A stretch of 64,000 nt of DNA from Paraburkholderia translucens (GTDB taxonomy: Bacteria; Pseudomonadota; Gammaproteobacteria; Burkholderiales; Burkholderiaceae): NCBI RefSeq assembly GCF_020881035.1, contig NZ_JAJITC010000005.1:248001-312000 (forward strand). Direction: 5' to 3'. How positions within the stretch are numbered: the stretch's first letter is position 1; each line of letters opens with the position of its first letter. Of the stretch, positions 1 to 8,659 are shown in pieces. Both the position numbers and the translations under genes were made by a program. The notes beneath the pieces are model-generated. The model did not search any database and was not told the origin of the DNA. It saw nothing but the letters and a program-made list of their open reading frames with translations.

Positions 1-32
1 GCGATGTTCTGCGCGCAACGTCTGAAGCGGAA

Positions 33-533
33 TTGGCACCGACGGAGTGTGCCATTGATCGCGTGTATCCGATATGGAGCTGCTCAATGTATCCTTCAGC
101 TAACGACGAGCCGTGGCACCGAACCATCGTCTCACTTCAGCTCGCATCGCAGCGGACATTGCAAACGAATGCCGCAAACCCAAACCGCACAATGGTCCGG
201 AGCCAGCCCGCGGGTACAGCATCGAGGGGATCGAGTTCGGATGCTGCGTTCTCCGGATCGATCCGAATTCTCGAACGCCTTTCTCAAACCACTGTCTCGC
301 TCTGCTGGTATGACGCAACGTCCGGACATTATGCCGATCAGCTATGGCAGCGAGTGCATTCACGCCACAAGACGATCTGCACCTTAACAGGCAAGCGCGT
401 AAATCGTGGCGACGCGATTTACCGTCCCGCCGGGCGCGGTCGTCACGCCTCCAACGCGAATCACTCGATTCTCGCTTCCGTATTGGAATTCCACGAAGCT
501 CGGGGCTCGGTATTATTGCGAAGGTCCGCGTAG
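33..533 (+). CDS. DUF3331-like small protein
   Basis: A 166-residue product whose second half resembles the DUF3331 family of small Burkholderia proteins of unknown function. The recognisable part is residues 79-153: an RILERLS start, the WYDATSGHYADQLW segment, then CTLTGKRVNRGDAIYRP, which looks like a degenerate zinc-knuckle or treble-clef-like segment, and a closing ILASVLE. Residues 1-70 match nothing I know and the true start may lie further downstream. It stands alone, 150 bp before the OsmC gene. No function is known for the family; the family call is from memory of its motif pattern. Confidence 0.6.
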   Translation: MAPTECAIDRVYPIWSCSMYPSANDEPWHRTIVSLQLASQRTLQTNAANPNRTMVRSQPAGTASRGSSSDAAFSGSIRILERLSQTTVSLCWYDATSGHYADQLWQRVHSRHKTICTLTGKRVNRGDAIYRPAGRGRHASNANHSILASVLEFHEARGSVLLRRSA

Positions 534-681
534 CGACTATCACAACGCATCGCGAAGTCGAGCGGATGTCGAACAATGGCAAAATCGTTTCAACCGGCAC
601 AGTAGCGGTCCCCGACATAACCCGGCGCATTCCGTTGCCATCTGAGTCCGGCACCCATCACCTTACACGGAAGAATTAGTC

Positions 682-1089
682 ATGCCCCTCGCCTCTGCCT
701 CCGCTCGTCTTGCGGCCGATGCGCCGAACTACGTCGTCGCCATCGATGCCGGCCACCATGCGCTGGTCGGCGACGAAGGCCCACACGAAGGCGGTGAAGA
801 CCGCGGCCCGGCTCCGTTTGAATTCGTGCTGTCCGGGCTTGCGGCCTGCACGGCCGCTACATTGCGTATGTACATGCAGCGCAAAGCGTGGCCGGCCGCC
901 ACGGTCGGTGTGGAGGTCAGTCTGCATGCTGACCACGACGGCACGCAGTACATCCGGCGCAGCGTCTCGGTTGACGGGCCGCTGGTGGACGCACAACGGG
1001 CGCGGCTCGCCGAGATCTGCGAAAAGACGCCCGTAACGCTCTTCATCAAACGCGGCACTCGTATCGACACGACGCTGCGCGTCAGCTAG
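682..1089 (+). CDS. OsmC family peroxiredoxin-like protein
   Basis: A 135-residue protein of the OsmC/Ohr superfamily, which reduces organic hydroperoxides with a pair of cysteines. The two conserved cysteines are visible: one in GLAACTAATLRMYMQRK at the start of the long helix (near residue 58) and one in CEKTPVT (near 114). The family signature PFEFVLSGLAAC is intact, and the length is normal for the short OsmC class. It is a single gene, convergent with the alpha/beta hydrolase that ends at 1303. A cytosolic detoxification role is inferred from the family. Confidence 0.9.
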   Translation: MPLASASARLAADAPNYVVAIDAGHHALVGDEGPHEGGEDRGPAPFEFVLSGLAACTAATLRMYMQRKAWPAATVGVEVSLHADHDGTQYIRRSVSVDGPLVDAQRARLAEICEKTPVTLFIKRGTRIDTTLRVS

Positions 1090-1302
1090 CCGGCCGGAGC
1101 GCCAGCCTCGTCTTGATTGCGCTACGTGTCTGCCGCTTAACGAGGCTGCTTGTCGGCGGTGGTTCGATTAAAAGGTTTTGAAAGCTACCCACATGCCAGA
1201 TTCGCAGCGAGTTCCGCAACGCGATGGCGCATGCCATCGCTGCGGGCGCGATCGGTGCGTCGCCAATGATTCAAACGTAATGCAGTTGTCGCGCAGCGGC
1301 AG

Positions 1303-2145
1303 CTACCGGGCCTTGTTGCCGTGGCTCGCCTGCGCGAACTCGAGAAGATCGCGATTCAGTCGCTCACCGTGCGTAAGCATGAGAGCATGCGGCGCACCTT
1401 CGTACACCGCAAGCTTGGAACCCTTGATAAGCTTCGCCGTAATGCGCGACGTCAGTTCGAGCGGCGCGGTCCGATCGTCGCCTCCATGGATAATCAGCGT
1501 CGGAACTGTGATTTTGGCCAGATCTTCTTCAAAGTCCGTTGCCGAAAAAGCGGTCACGCACTCAACCGTCGCCTTGATGCTTCCCTGCAATTCCATCGCC
1601 TGGAGCCAGTTCAGCACTTCAGCCGTCACGGCCGAGTCCGCCCTGTTTGAGCCGGTCATGAGCGGGTTGAACCCTGCGAGGAAACTTGCCCGGTCTCGTC
1701 GGATCGCTTCGCGCATACCCTCGAATGTGCCCGGGTCCACACCTTCTGGGCGGGATTCTGTTCGCATGAGTCCCGGCGTCACCGGACCAATCAGGACAGC
1801 GCCAGAGACGCGACTGCTACCACACCAGGCGAGATACCGAACCACTTCTCCGCAACCCATCGAAAAGCCAACCAGCAACGCGTCTTCCAGGCTCAGCCTG
1901 GTCATGACGGCGTTCAGATCGTCGGCCAACGTTTTGTAATTGTAGCCATTCCAAGGCTGGTCCGAACGGCCGAAGCCGCGCCGATCGTAAGCGACTGCAC
2001 GAAAGCCGTTGTTCGCGAAATGGAGCATCTGGGAATCCCACATGTCCGAATTGACCGGCCAACCGTGGATGAAAACAACGGGGCGTCCTGCGCCCCAGTC
2101 CTTGTAATAGAGAATCGTTCCGTCGGAAGAGGCGAGGTAGCTCAT
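1303..2145 (-). CDS. alpha/beta hydrolase, non-heme chloroperoxidase type
   Basis: A 280-residue alpha/beta hydrolase. The oxyanion region is HGWPVNSDMW, the nucleophile elbow is GFSMG (Ser near residue 95), the acid lies in GGDDRTAP (near 224) and the catalytic histidine in APHALML (near 253). The HGWP motif, the DRRGFGRSDQPW loop and the overall length match the cofactor-free haloperoxidase/arylesterase group. Substrate unknown; most members are esterases or perhydrolases. Monocistronic, with about 290 bp free upstream. Confidence 0.85.
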   Translation of the reverse strand: MSYLASSDGTILYYKDWGAGRPVVFIHGWPVNSDMWDSQMLHFANNGFRAVAYDRRGFGRSDQPWNGYNYKTLADDLNAVMTRLSLEDALLVGFSMGCGEVVRYLAWCGSSRVSGAVLIGPVTPGLMRTESRPEGVDPGTFEGMREAIRRDRASFLAGFNPLMTGSNRADSAVTAEVLNWLQAMELQGSIKATVECVTAFSATDFEEDLAKITVPTLIIHGGDDRTAPLELTSRITAKLIKGSKLAVYEGAPHALMLTHGERLNRDLLEFAQASHGNKAR

Positions 2146-2437
2146 GCGTGTCTCCGTGCATGGATAACGAAATCAGACCACGCTGTTCCAACGGCGTATC
2201 GAGATCGAAGCGACTCAGTGGAATCGGGATTGCGTGATCACCTGATTACGCGCCAGGGCGCGACTGTTGAGCTTACGGGATGACCTTCCTGAATACACTT
2301 TCTATTTCTGAAAAGATATAAAACAGTCGGTTCAGTTCAAGCTCGCTCACGGATACATGCACGCGCGAGCGCGGGCGAGCGTCTGGGTTGGCATCTGGCG
2401 ATACTCCCCGATGGAATTGAAAACGGGAATGGCCGGT

Positions 2438-2827
2438 TCAATTCAGTAGCGCCTGCTGTTGGACTGCAGCGGTCTGCCCGGATGGGACAAACGACGTGCG
2501 AACGAATACGAGGAGCTTGAGCAGTACTTCGACGCTCAAAACGGAAAAGGCGAACGGGAAGGTTCTGGCAAGGTCCGGCAGTGTCAGCGAAACGGCGACC
2601 GCGCTGACAGCGCACGCGAAAGCGAGCAAGCGGGCGGCAAGACGGCGGCGTAGCAGCGTCGCGGCGACTAACGTCGTCCAGGCCGCTTTGGCAACGAGTA
2701 CTGCCACGATTTCCGCCGGCGATTCAGAGACAAGCATTTCCAGCGGCGTTTCGCTCATGCAGAACAATGCAAGAAGCAAAAGCATCACGCGGTCGAATCG
2801 ATTGCACCGAGCCGTTTGAACGGTCAT
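2438..2827 (-). CDS. small four-helix membrane protein, unknown
   Basis: A 129-residue product with four hydrophobic stretches (roughly residues 14-32, 40-59, 66-85 and 92-110) and charged connecting loops, so it is predicted to sit in the inner membrane. I recognise no family. It lies downstream of the P450 gene on the same strand with an 85 bp gap, so co-transcription with the reductase-P450 pair is possible. Both antisense frames are also open here, which is common in GC-rich DNA and lowers certainty. Confidence 0.5.
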   Translation of the reverse strand: MTVQTARCNRFDRVMLLLLALFCMSETPLEMLVSESPAEIVAVLVAKAAWTTLVAATLLRRRLAARLLAFACAVSAVAVSLTLPDLARTFPFAFSVLSVEVLLKLLVFVRTSFVPSGQTAAVQQQALLN

Positions 2828-2912
2828 CGCGCTTCCTTGAAGAAGTGAAGACAGGGGTCGCGCAAGCGAGCGGTCGCTTCGGTCGGTGGCGCTTGCGTGC
2901 GAACCGTTGCGC

Positions 2913-4121
2913 TCAGCCCGCGCTGGTCCGCACCCGTAACGACGTCACGCCGCGCAGGTTGTTGCGGCGATGCCAGACCAGCGCCTCCAGATCCACCGGA
3001 CCAAGTGCCGGGAACCGGGCCAGCAGCGAGCGCATCGCGACATTGAGTTCGAGAGCGGCGAGCCGCGCGCCGAGGCAGTAATGAATGCCCGCGCCGAACG
3101 CGAGCGCAGGCGTGCCGGCGCTGCGCGCGAAGTCGAGCGTGTCGGGTTCAGTGAACACTGCCGGGTCGCGATTGGCCGAGCCGATCAACATGAATACCAA
3201 CGAGCCGCGCGCGAGCGACACGTCGCCAAGCGCGATGTCTTCGAACGCGGTACGCACCAGCATCTGCACCGCGCCGTCGTAGCGCATGCACTCGGCGATC
3301 GCGCGCGGCAACAGTTGCAGGTCCTGCTGCAACGCGGCCCGCTGCTGCGGATGGCGAAACAGCGCGATCATCATGTTGCCGATCATGTTCGACGTGGTCT
3401 CGTGACCGGCGATGAACAGGAGCAGCGCATTCGACACGACTTCCTCGTCGCTCAGCCGCAAGCCTTCGTCTTCGACGCTCAGCATCGCGGAGACCAGATC
3501 GTCGCCCGGTTGCGCGCGCCGCTCGGCGACCACGCCGGAAAAGTAGCGCTCGAGCGTGAGCGCGGCTTCGTCCGCCGCGTGCAGTCCGGCTGCGTCGAGC
3601 GGCGCGAGATCGAAGGCCGCGACCAGCCGGCTCGCCGCGTCGCCCAACGCGGTGGCGTCGGCAACTGGCACGTCGAGCAGCCGGCAGATGATCCGCACCG
3701 GCAACGGCAATGCGTAATCGGCGACCAGATCGAACTCGGCGCGCGCGCCGAGTTGGTCGAGCAGTCCATCCGTGGTCGCCTCGACGATCGCGGTCAGCTT
3801 CCCGATGCCGTGCGCGTTGAAGGTTCTCATCAGCAGCGCGCGCAGCCGCGTATGGGCGGGCGGATTCATCATCAGCAGCGTGCGGTTCAGCGACTGGAAC
3901 ACCGGTTGCGCCGTCGCGTTCGCGCCATAGCGCGCGGCCACGCTTTGCATATACGTCTTGCCCATGCGCGCGTCGCGCAGCAACGTGTCGATGATCTCGA
4001 AGCGCCCGGTCACGAACGCGCTCGGTCCGACCGGCACGAGCGGCCCCGCGGCTCGAATCTTTTCGTACAACGGATAAGGATTGGCGAAGAAGGCGGGCGA
4101 GGAGAAGTCGGAAAATTGCAT
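2913..4121 (-). CDS. cytochrome P450
   Basis: A 402-residue soluble bacterial P450. The I-helix oxygen-binding motif is AGHETT (238-243), the K-helix ExxR pair is E277/R280, and the haem loop is FGAGIHYCLG with the axial thiolate at Cys349. Length is normal for class I bacterial P450s, which need a separate ferredoxin and reductase; neither is in this window. The gene starts 15 bp after the ketopantoate-reductase-like gene, so the two are probably one transcript. Substrate cannot be predicted from sequence alone. Confidence 0.93.
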   Translation of the reverse strand: MQFSDFSSPAFFANPYPLYEKIRAAGPLVPVGPSAFVTGRFEIIDTLLRDARMGKTYMQSVAARYGANATAQPVFQSLNRTLLMMNPPAHTRLRALLMRTFNAHGIGKLTAIVEATTDGLLDQLGARAEFDLVADYALPLPVRIICRLLDVPVADATALGDAASRLVAAFDLAPLDAAGLHAADEAALTLERYFSGVVAERRAQPGDDLVSAMLSVEDEGLRLSDEEVVSNALLLFIAGHETTSNMIGNMMIALFRHPQQRAALQQDLQLLPRAIAECMRYDGAVQMLVRTAFEDIALGDVSLARGSLVFMLIGSANRDPAVFTEPDTLDFARSAGTPALAFGAGIHYCLGARLAALELNVAMRSLLARFPALGPVDLEALVWHRRNNLRGVTSLRVRTSAG

Positions 4122-4136
4122 GGATGTGAGGGACGG

Positions 4137-5042
4137 TTAGGCTGGCACCGCGAGCTTCTGTTCCAGCACCTTGACGAGTGTGTGAAGAGTGCGGTTGGCC
4201 GGTGTCGCGATGCCCGCGATCATGCCGCGACGGACAATCGCGCCGTTGAGAAAATCGATTTCGCTGGGTTTGCCGCGCGCGAGATCCTGCGCGGTCGATG
4301 AATACTGTCCGGGCGGAATCGTCGCTTCGATCCGCTCCACCATGCGCGCGGCGTCTTCGTCGAAATACACGCCTTCGGCTGCGGCGACCGCGACGCATTC
4401 GGCCACCACGTCGCGCATCGTCTCGCGCAGCGCCTCGCGAGGCGAGATCGCGCCGAGCGGCAACTGGACGATCGCAGACACCGCGTTATACGCGCAGTTC
4501 AGGATCAGCTTTTGCCACAGCGCGACGCGTACGTCGGCGGCAATTCCGGTCGGAATTCGCGCGTCGCGCAGCACGCTTGCCAGCGCTTCGCTGTGGGGCG
4601 AAGCCTCGAGCGCCAGTTCGCCGCGGCCATGGTGCAGCAGGTGACCGGCGCCCGCCATTTCGCACGCGACATAGACGGCTGCGCTCAGCACCGGTTGGGC
4701 GAGCGCGTCGCGCAGCAGCGCCGCGTTATCGACACCGTTTTGCAGGCTGACGACGAGCGCCCGCGGCGCCAGCACCTGGCCGAGCAGCCGCGCGGCGGGC
4801 GCGGTATCGGTGGATTTCACGCAAACCAGCACCACGTCCGCGCACGCGGCGGCTTCAATTCCGGTCGCCGCGCGCACCGGCACGCGTACATCGAAGTCTC
4901 GCGACTGGATCCGCAAACCCTCTGAGTTGATGGCCTCGACATGCACTGGCCGGCCGACCAGAACGACGTCGTGGCCGTGGCGCGCGAGCATGCCGCCGTA
5001 ATAACAGCCGACCGCGCCGGCACCGAGAACTGCAAACCGCAT
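4137..5042 (-). CDS. 2-dehydropantoate 2-reductase family (ApbA/PanE-like)
   Basis: A 301-residue NADP-dependent reductase of the ketopantoate reductase family. The dinucleotide-binding loop GAGAVGCYYGGML sits directly after the start, which is why the ATG at 5042 is preferred over an upstream in-frame start that adds 35 unconserved residues. The C-terminal helical domain carries the family catalytic region LWQKLILNCAYN with its conserved lysine and asparagine. Its pairing with a P450 suggests a role outside pantothenate synthesis; many Burkholderiales have several paralogues of this family acting on unknown 2-oxoacids. Confidence 0.87.
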   Translation of the reverse strand: MRFAVLGAGAVGCYYGGMLARHGHDVVLVGRPVHVEAINSEGLRIQSRDFDVRVPVRAATGIEAAACADVVLVCVKSTDTAPAARLLGQVLAPRALVVSLQNGVDNAALLRDALAQPVLSAAVYVACEMAGAGHLLHHGRGELALEASPHSEALASVLRDARIPTGIAADVRVALWQKLILNCAYNAVSAIVQLPLGAISPREALRETMRDVVAECVAVAAAEGVYFDEDAARMVERIEATIPPGQYSSTAQDLARGKPSEIDFLNGAIVRRGMIAGIATPANRTLHTLVKVLEQKLAVPA

Positions 5043-5168
5043 AGATGACTCCGTTTGCGCCGCGTGGGCTCCTCCATCCGGAACACGCGAGCGCATGGGT
5101 TTATTCCGTCGCGCGCTTGGGGACGAGCAGCCAGCGCGCGAATTCAATTGCGAGTACGAACCGGCGGC

Positions 5169-5972
5169 CTATTCACACCCCGCCATCGACAAAGCGGCGC
5201 GCTGCCGTCTCGCATACGGCGGTTCGGTGCGCTCCGGCGCGAGTCGCGGCAGAGTTGTCACCGAGGCAGCAAAAATATAGCCCTCGTTGCGCAGCGTCTT
5301 GATGTAGCGGGCCGCGCGCGCCGTGTCGTTGAGCTTCTGCCGGAGCCGGCTGACCAGCAGATCGATCGAGCGGTCGAACGGACCCGCGTGGCGCCGCTGC
5401 GTGAGATTGAGCAACTGGTCGCGCGTCAGCACGCGGTGCGCATGGTTCAGAAACATGCGCAGCAAGCGATACTCGGCGCCGCTCAGCGCGACGACCGTAT
5501 CGTCGGCTTCGAGCAGATGGTGCGCGGTGGTGTCGAGGCGCCACTCGCCGAAGCTGAGCACGGGCGGATCCTCGATCGGCTGCAAATCCGGCGGCAGCAT
5601 GCGGGTTCGGCGCAGCACCGCGCGAATTCGCGCCAGCAGTTCGCGAGCCTGGAACGGCTTGGCCATGCAATCGTCCGCACCCATTTCGAGGCCAATGATG
5701 CGGTCCGCGACTTCGCTGCGCGCGGTGAGCATCACCACCGGCACCGCGCGATGGGTTTCACGCAATGCGCGATACAGCGCAAAGCCGTCTTCGCCGGCCA
5801 GCGCCAGGTCGAGCAGGATCAGGTCGGGCGCATGCCTGCCCAGATACTGAAGCATTTCCCTTCCGTTGCACGCGGTCGAAACTTGCATGCCGTTGCGCCC
5901 GAGGTAACTGGCAACCAGTTCGAGTATGCCGCGGTCGTCGTCGACGACCAGGATGTGATCGGATTTTTCCAT
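5169..5972 (-). CDS. OmpR-family response regulator (orphan)
   Basis: A 267-residue DNA-binding response regulator. The receiver spans residues 5-118 with acidic pocket D11-D13, phospho-acceptor D55 in LLDLALAGEDG, and the conserved T83 and K105. A winged-helix trans_reg_C domain follows (about 145-240, ending in YIKTLRNEGYIFAA). The usual partner histidine kinase is absent on either side. A C-terminal tail of about 25 residues is extra. The decayed epoxide hydrolase remnant lies upstream, so its original neighbourhood may have been rearranged. Confidence 0.92.
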   Translation of the reverse strand: MEKSDHILVVDDDRGILELVASYLGRNGMQVSTACNGREMLQYLGRHAPDLILLDLALAGEDGFALYRALRETHRAVPVVMLTARSEVADRIIGLEMGADDCMAKPFQARELLARIRAVLRRTRMLPPDLQPIEDPPVLSFGEWRLDTTAHHLLEADDTVVALSGAEYRLLRMFLNHAHRVLTRDQLLNLTQRRHAGPFDRSIDLLVSRLRQKLNDTARAARYIKTLRNEGYIFAASVTTLPRLAPERTEPPYARRQRAALSMAGCE

Positions 5973-6131
5973 GATCGTCAGAAGTGGGACAGAAGGGCTG
6001 TCGATACACTGTAGGCAGATTAATCGGAAGCGGCCGAATCAGCCATTCGATCCTCGATTGAGGCGCCAGATAATTAAGGATAACGCGCCTCATACCTTCG
6101 TATAAAGGTACTGTGTCCAATAGAGAATAGG

Positions 6132-6360
6132 ATTCTGGCCGCGTCGGCAGCAGTTGGCGCTTTTGCGTTATTTCCGCAAACGATTTACGCCGATACTCAG
6201 AGCGAAAAAATCCGCCCGTTCAAAGCCAATATTCCGGATGCGTCGCTGACCGATTTACGCCAGCGTCTCGCCAATACCCGCTGGCCCGCGAAAGAAACCG
6301 TCAGCGACGAATCTCAGGGCGTACCGCTCGCGCGTGTCCAGCAGCTGATCGAGGGCTATG
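6132..6360 (+). pseudogene. epoxide hydrolase N-terminal domain remnant
   Basis: An open frame without a usable ATG reads as a signal-peptide-like stretch (ILAASAAVGAFALFPQTIYA) followed by IRPFKANIPDASLTDLR, LANTRWP and QGVPLARVQQL. This is the N-terminal EHN domain of exported epoxide hydrolases. Homology fades at about 6350 and the frame runs into DNA antisense to the universal stress protein gene. The whole alpha/beta hydrolase domain is missing, so this is a 5' fragment left by a deletion. Confidence 0.7.
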
Positions 6361-6413
6361 CGCTGGCCGATTCGCGTCAAGCGGGCGGGGCGCGACGATC
6401 GGCGTGGGAGCAG

Positions 6414-6869
6414 TCATGTCTGCGCGGATTCGAGCGTCACGGTAACGATCGTGGCGCCGGCGAGGCGCTCAGCCAGATCGACGTGAACCGGACGGGCGTT
6501 CCACCATCTGGCGCGCCGCGCTCGGGCACGGTGGCCCAGCACGATCAGGTCGGGGTTGAACGTTTGCGCGTGGCGCGCGACGACGTCCGCAATCCGGCCG
6601 TATTCGACGGATCCGTTCGCGCGCACGCCGATCTGCGCGAGTTGGCGGACCGCATCGCTCAACGACTTGCGCGCGACTTCTTCGAGGTGCACGTAGGCGA
6701 CATCGGCAAGCAGGCCGCCGCAGATGGCGTTGGCGCTTTCCGCATCGACCACGGCAACCACGTCGACGGGTGCGCGCAAGGCAAGCGAGAGCCGCGAACA
6801 GCGTTCAAGAGCGGCTTTGGCTTCGCTCGTTCCGTCGTAGACGAGCAGCAGGCGAGAGAAAGAACACAT
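6414..6869 (-). CDS. universal stress protein, atypical nucleotide loop
   Basis: A 151-residue single-domain UspA-fold protein: strand 1 LLLVYDGTSEAKAAL, a central VDVVAVVDAES strand, and NPDLIVLGHRAR near 130. The usual ATP loop G-x2-G-x9-G-(S/T) is replaced by an Arg- and Trp-rich GHRARARRARWW, so ATP binding is doubtful. Four further universal stress proteins lie in the 41-46 kb island, and this type is commonly grouped with low-oxygen genes in Burkholderia. No FNR box was seen upstream. Confidence 0.83.
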   Translation of the reverse strand: MCSFSRLLLVYDGTSEAKAALERCSRLSLALRAPVDVVAVVDAESANAICGGLLADVAYVHLEEVARKSLSDAVRQLAQIGVRANGSVEYGRIADVVARHAQTFNPDLIVLGHRARARRARWWNARPVHVDLAERLAGATIVTVTLESAQT

Positions 6870-7024
6870 AGCGCGATAAGGTTAAAGGCGCCGGTGGGGG
6901 CGCCTGACCAAACGGGAACGTGAACCCGGGCGACCACTTGTGGCGCGGACGTGGCCGGGCTCGCAATCAGAACAGTTCGTTATGCGGATTTATTCCATTC
7001 CTCTTGCGCCGCCTGTCCCGCGGT

Positions 7025-7276
7025 CTAATCCAACTGCCCGCCATTACGGCGAAACGTTCGACGCAACGCTGTGCGGCGGTCGCGAGAGAAAACGCGCGTT
7101 CGTCCTCGAGGGCGTGGCCGGTTCCGGCGCAACTCATCTTGATACGGTAGCGAAGACGCCGCGAACAGTGCGACGCGCGCCGCGATCCCGGGTGACGTGT
7201 CGAGCGCATTGTTCACCTCTGCGCGCTCGCGCGGCGTCAGTTCGCCGTCGACATATGCGATGAGCAGAAATGTCAT
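7025..7276 (-). pseudogene. truncated anti-sigma factor
   Basis: The first 48 or so residues read as the start of a short anti-sigma factor: LLIAYVDGELTPRERAEV, then ALDTSPGIAARVALFAASSLPY. After that the frame becomes Arg-rich and unlike any membrane or zinc-finger domain, pointing to a frameshift or deletion. It starts 6 bp after the stop of the ECF sigma gene, exactly where the cognate anti-sigma gene should be. No transmembrane helix remains, so the product, if made, probably cannot anchor in the membrane. Confidence 0.6.
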
Positions 7277-7282
7277 CGATCG

Positions 7283-7852
7283 TTATGTTCCAATTTTCTC
7301 GCGGTCCGCGCCGCCGGTCGCGCGCGGTTCGTCTTCCGGCTCGGTGAACTGTGAGCCGATCGCCTGACGCGCCCGCGAAAGCCGGCTCATCACCGTGCCG
7401 ATCGGCACCTGCAGCACGTCGGCGGCTTCGCTGTAGCTCAGGCCCTCCACTGCGACCAGCAGCAACACGACGCGCTGCGCGTCGGGCAAGCGATGAACGG
7501 CGCGGATGATCTGTCCGTTCATCGCGTGTTGCTCCGGCGACTTCGCGGCTGGATCGGCGATGGTTTCCATCAGGCGGTCGTCCCACTCGGGCCCTGCACC
7601 GTTGCGCACATTGCGGGCGCGCAACTCATTGAGCCACGTCGACTGCACGATCGAGAACAGCCAGCTTAGCGGCGCGGTGCCGGGTGCCAGTTGATGCGCG
7701 CGTTCGAGCGCGCGCACGCACGCGCATTGCACGAGATCTTCGGCATCGTGCCGATTGCCCGAAATGCGCAGCGCGAATCTCCATAAGCGTGGAAGCATGG
7801 CCGGCAACAGCGCGGACAATTCGGCGGCAGTCATCGTCTCGGTGGAATTCAT
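7283..7852 (-). CDS. ECF-type RNA polymerase sigma factor
   Basis: A 189-residue extracytoplasmic-function sigma factor. Region 2 covers about residues 18-85 (LWRFALRISGNRHDAEDLVQ, then SWLFSIVQSTWLNELR), and region 4 covers about 110-165 with helix-turn-helix LSYSEAADVLQVPIGTVMSR. Length is typical. It is followed 6 bp later by the truncated anti-sigma gene, so its control may be lost or supplied elsewhere. Its own regulon cannot be told from this window. Confidence 0.92.
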   Translation of the reverse strand: MNSTETMTAAELSALLPAMLPRLWRFALRISGNRHDAEDLVQCACVRALERAHQLAPGTAPLSWLFSIVQSTWLNELRARNVRNGAGPEWDDRLMETIADPAAKSPEQHAMNGQIIRAVHRLPDAQRVVLLLVAVEGLSYSEAADVLQVPIGTVMSRLSRARQAIGSQFTEPEDEPRATGGADREKIGT

Positions 7853-8545
7853 AAGTCGACGATACGGTTGAGCGGCAACACCGGTGGCTCGACAGGAACC
7901 CCTGGCGGGCGAACGACACTCGATGCAATCGCGAAGCGCCTCACTCGTCGCGACCCAGGCGATCGGCGTGAAGTGGCGCGCAGCGGGTAAAGCCGATTAG
8001 AACAACTGCAGGTATCTGGGATTTGTCCGCGCGGCCGATTATTGAAATCATTTGTATCTGTTTGCGGTCCGTACACATGGCGACACAAACAACGCGCTTT
8101 TTTCGCACGCCTGCCGGTTTGCCTGGTTGGCATCGAGGCCTGCCGAGGCGCACACCAGTGCGCGCGGGAAATCCAGAAGCTTGGCCACACTCTCCGCCTG
8201 ATGGGTAAGCGGCTCTTGCCGGCCGTTATAGACGGCGACTGAGGGAGACATCAAAGCGGTGTCCATCATTTCCGATCTGATGGACACCACTTTGACACGG
8301 TCAGCAGAAAAGAATCCGGGTTCCGGTATGGGGCGCGACACGAAATTGCTGATACATGCAGCCGGCTCGACCCACGCTTCGTGGCGTCGCTGTCGTCTGG
8401 ATACATTTCGATACGTCGGGGAAACAGGCTGGATACATTGCGCGATTCTAATGTCCATGTACCGCTCGCAACGCACTCGCGTGGAGAGTCGCGGGCTTTA
8501 TGTGTTCCCACGTTTCATCAACCCGAAAATATCAAGGACAAGACG
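7853..8545 (+). other. about 690 bp without a convincing gene
   Basis: No frame here shows a recognisable protein. The only structured element is the large inverted repeat at 8252-8294. Short open frames on both strands have atypical composition and look like chance. The stretch separates the sigma factor from a run of damaged genes (signal-peptide stub, amidase), so it may be a scar of earlier rearrangement. Confidence 0.5.
8252..8294. repeat. 17-bp inverted repeat, 9-bp loop
   Basis: The arms 8252-8268 and 8278-8294 pair at 16 of 17 positions (core GGTGTCCATCA against TGATGGACACC). No T-run follows on either strand, so it is not a classical terminator. It could be a hairpin operator, a repeat end left by an insertion sequence, or two abutting terminal repeats. 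Nothing in the flanks decides between these. Confidence 0.7.
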
Positions 8546-8659
8546 ATGAACCTTCGACAAGTTTTGGTAAGTGGAAGCCTTTTCGCGCTGTTGGCGTCAT
8601 TCGCTACCCTGCCGGCATTCCTGAATGACCGACACCCATCCCGAATGGAGCCGACATGA
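8546..8659 (+). CDS. 37-residue signal-peptide-like stub
   Basis: A short frame with an AAGGAC ribosome-binding site a few bases upstream. It encodes MNLRQVLVSGSLFALL and more hydrophobic sequence up to LPAF, then stops after a polar tail. The first 25 residues look like a Sec signal peptide. Its TGA overlaps the ATG of the amidase remnant (ATGA). Either a tiny translationally coupled leader or, more likely, the 5' end of an exported protein gene whose remainder was deleted. Confidence 0.4.
   Translation: MNLRQVLVSGSLFALLASFATLPAFLNDRHPSRMEPT

Noticed and set aside
2970..4301. 443-codon plus-strand frame opposite the P450 gene
   Set aside because: It is antisense to a clearly conserved P450 and reductase, has Arg/His-heavy composition and no family motif; it is a shadow of GC-rich coding.
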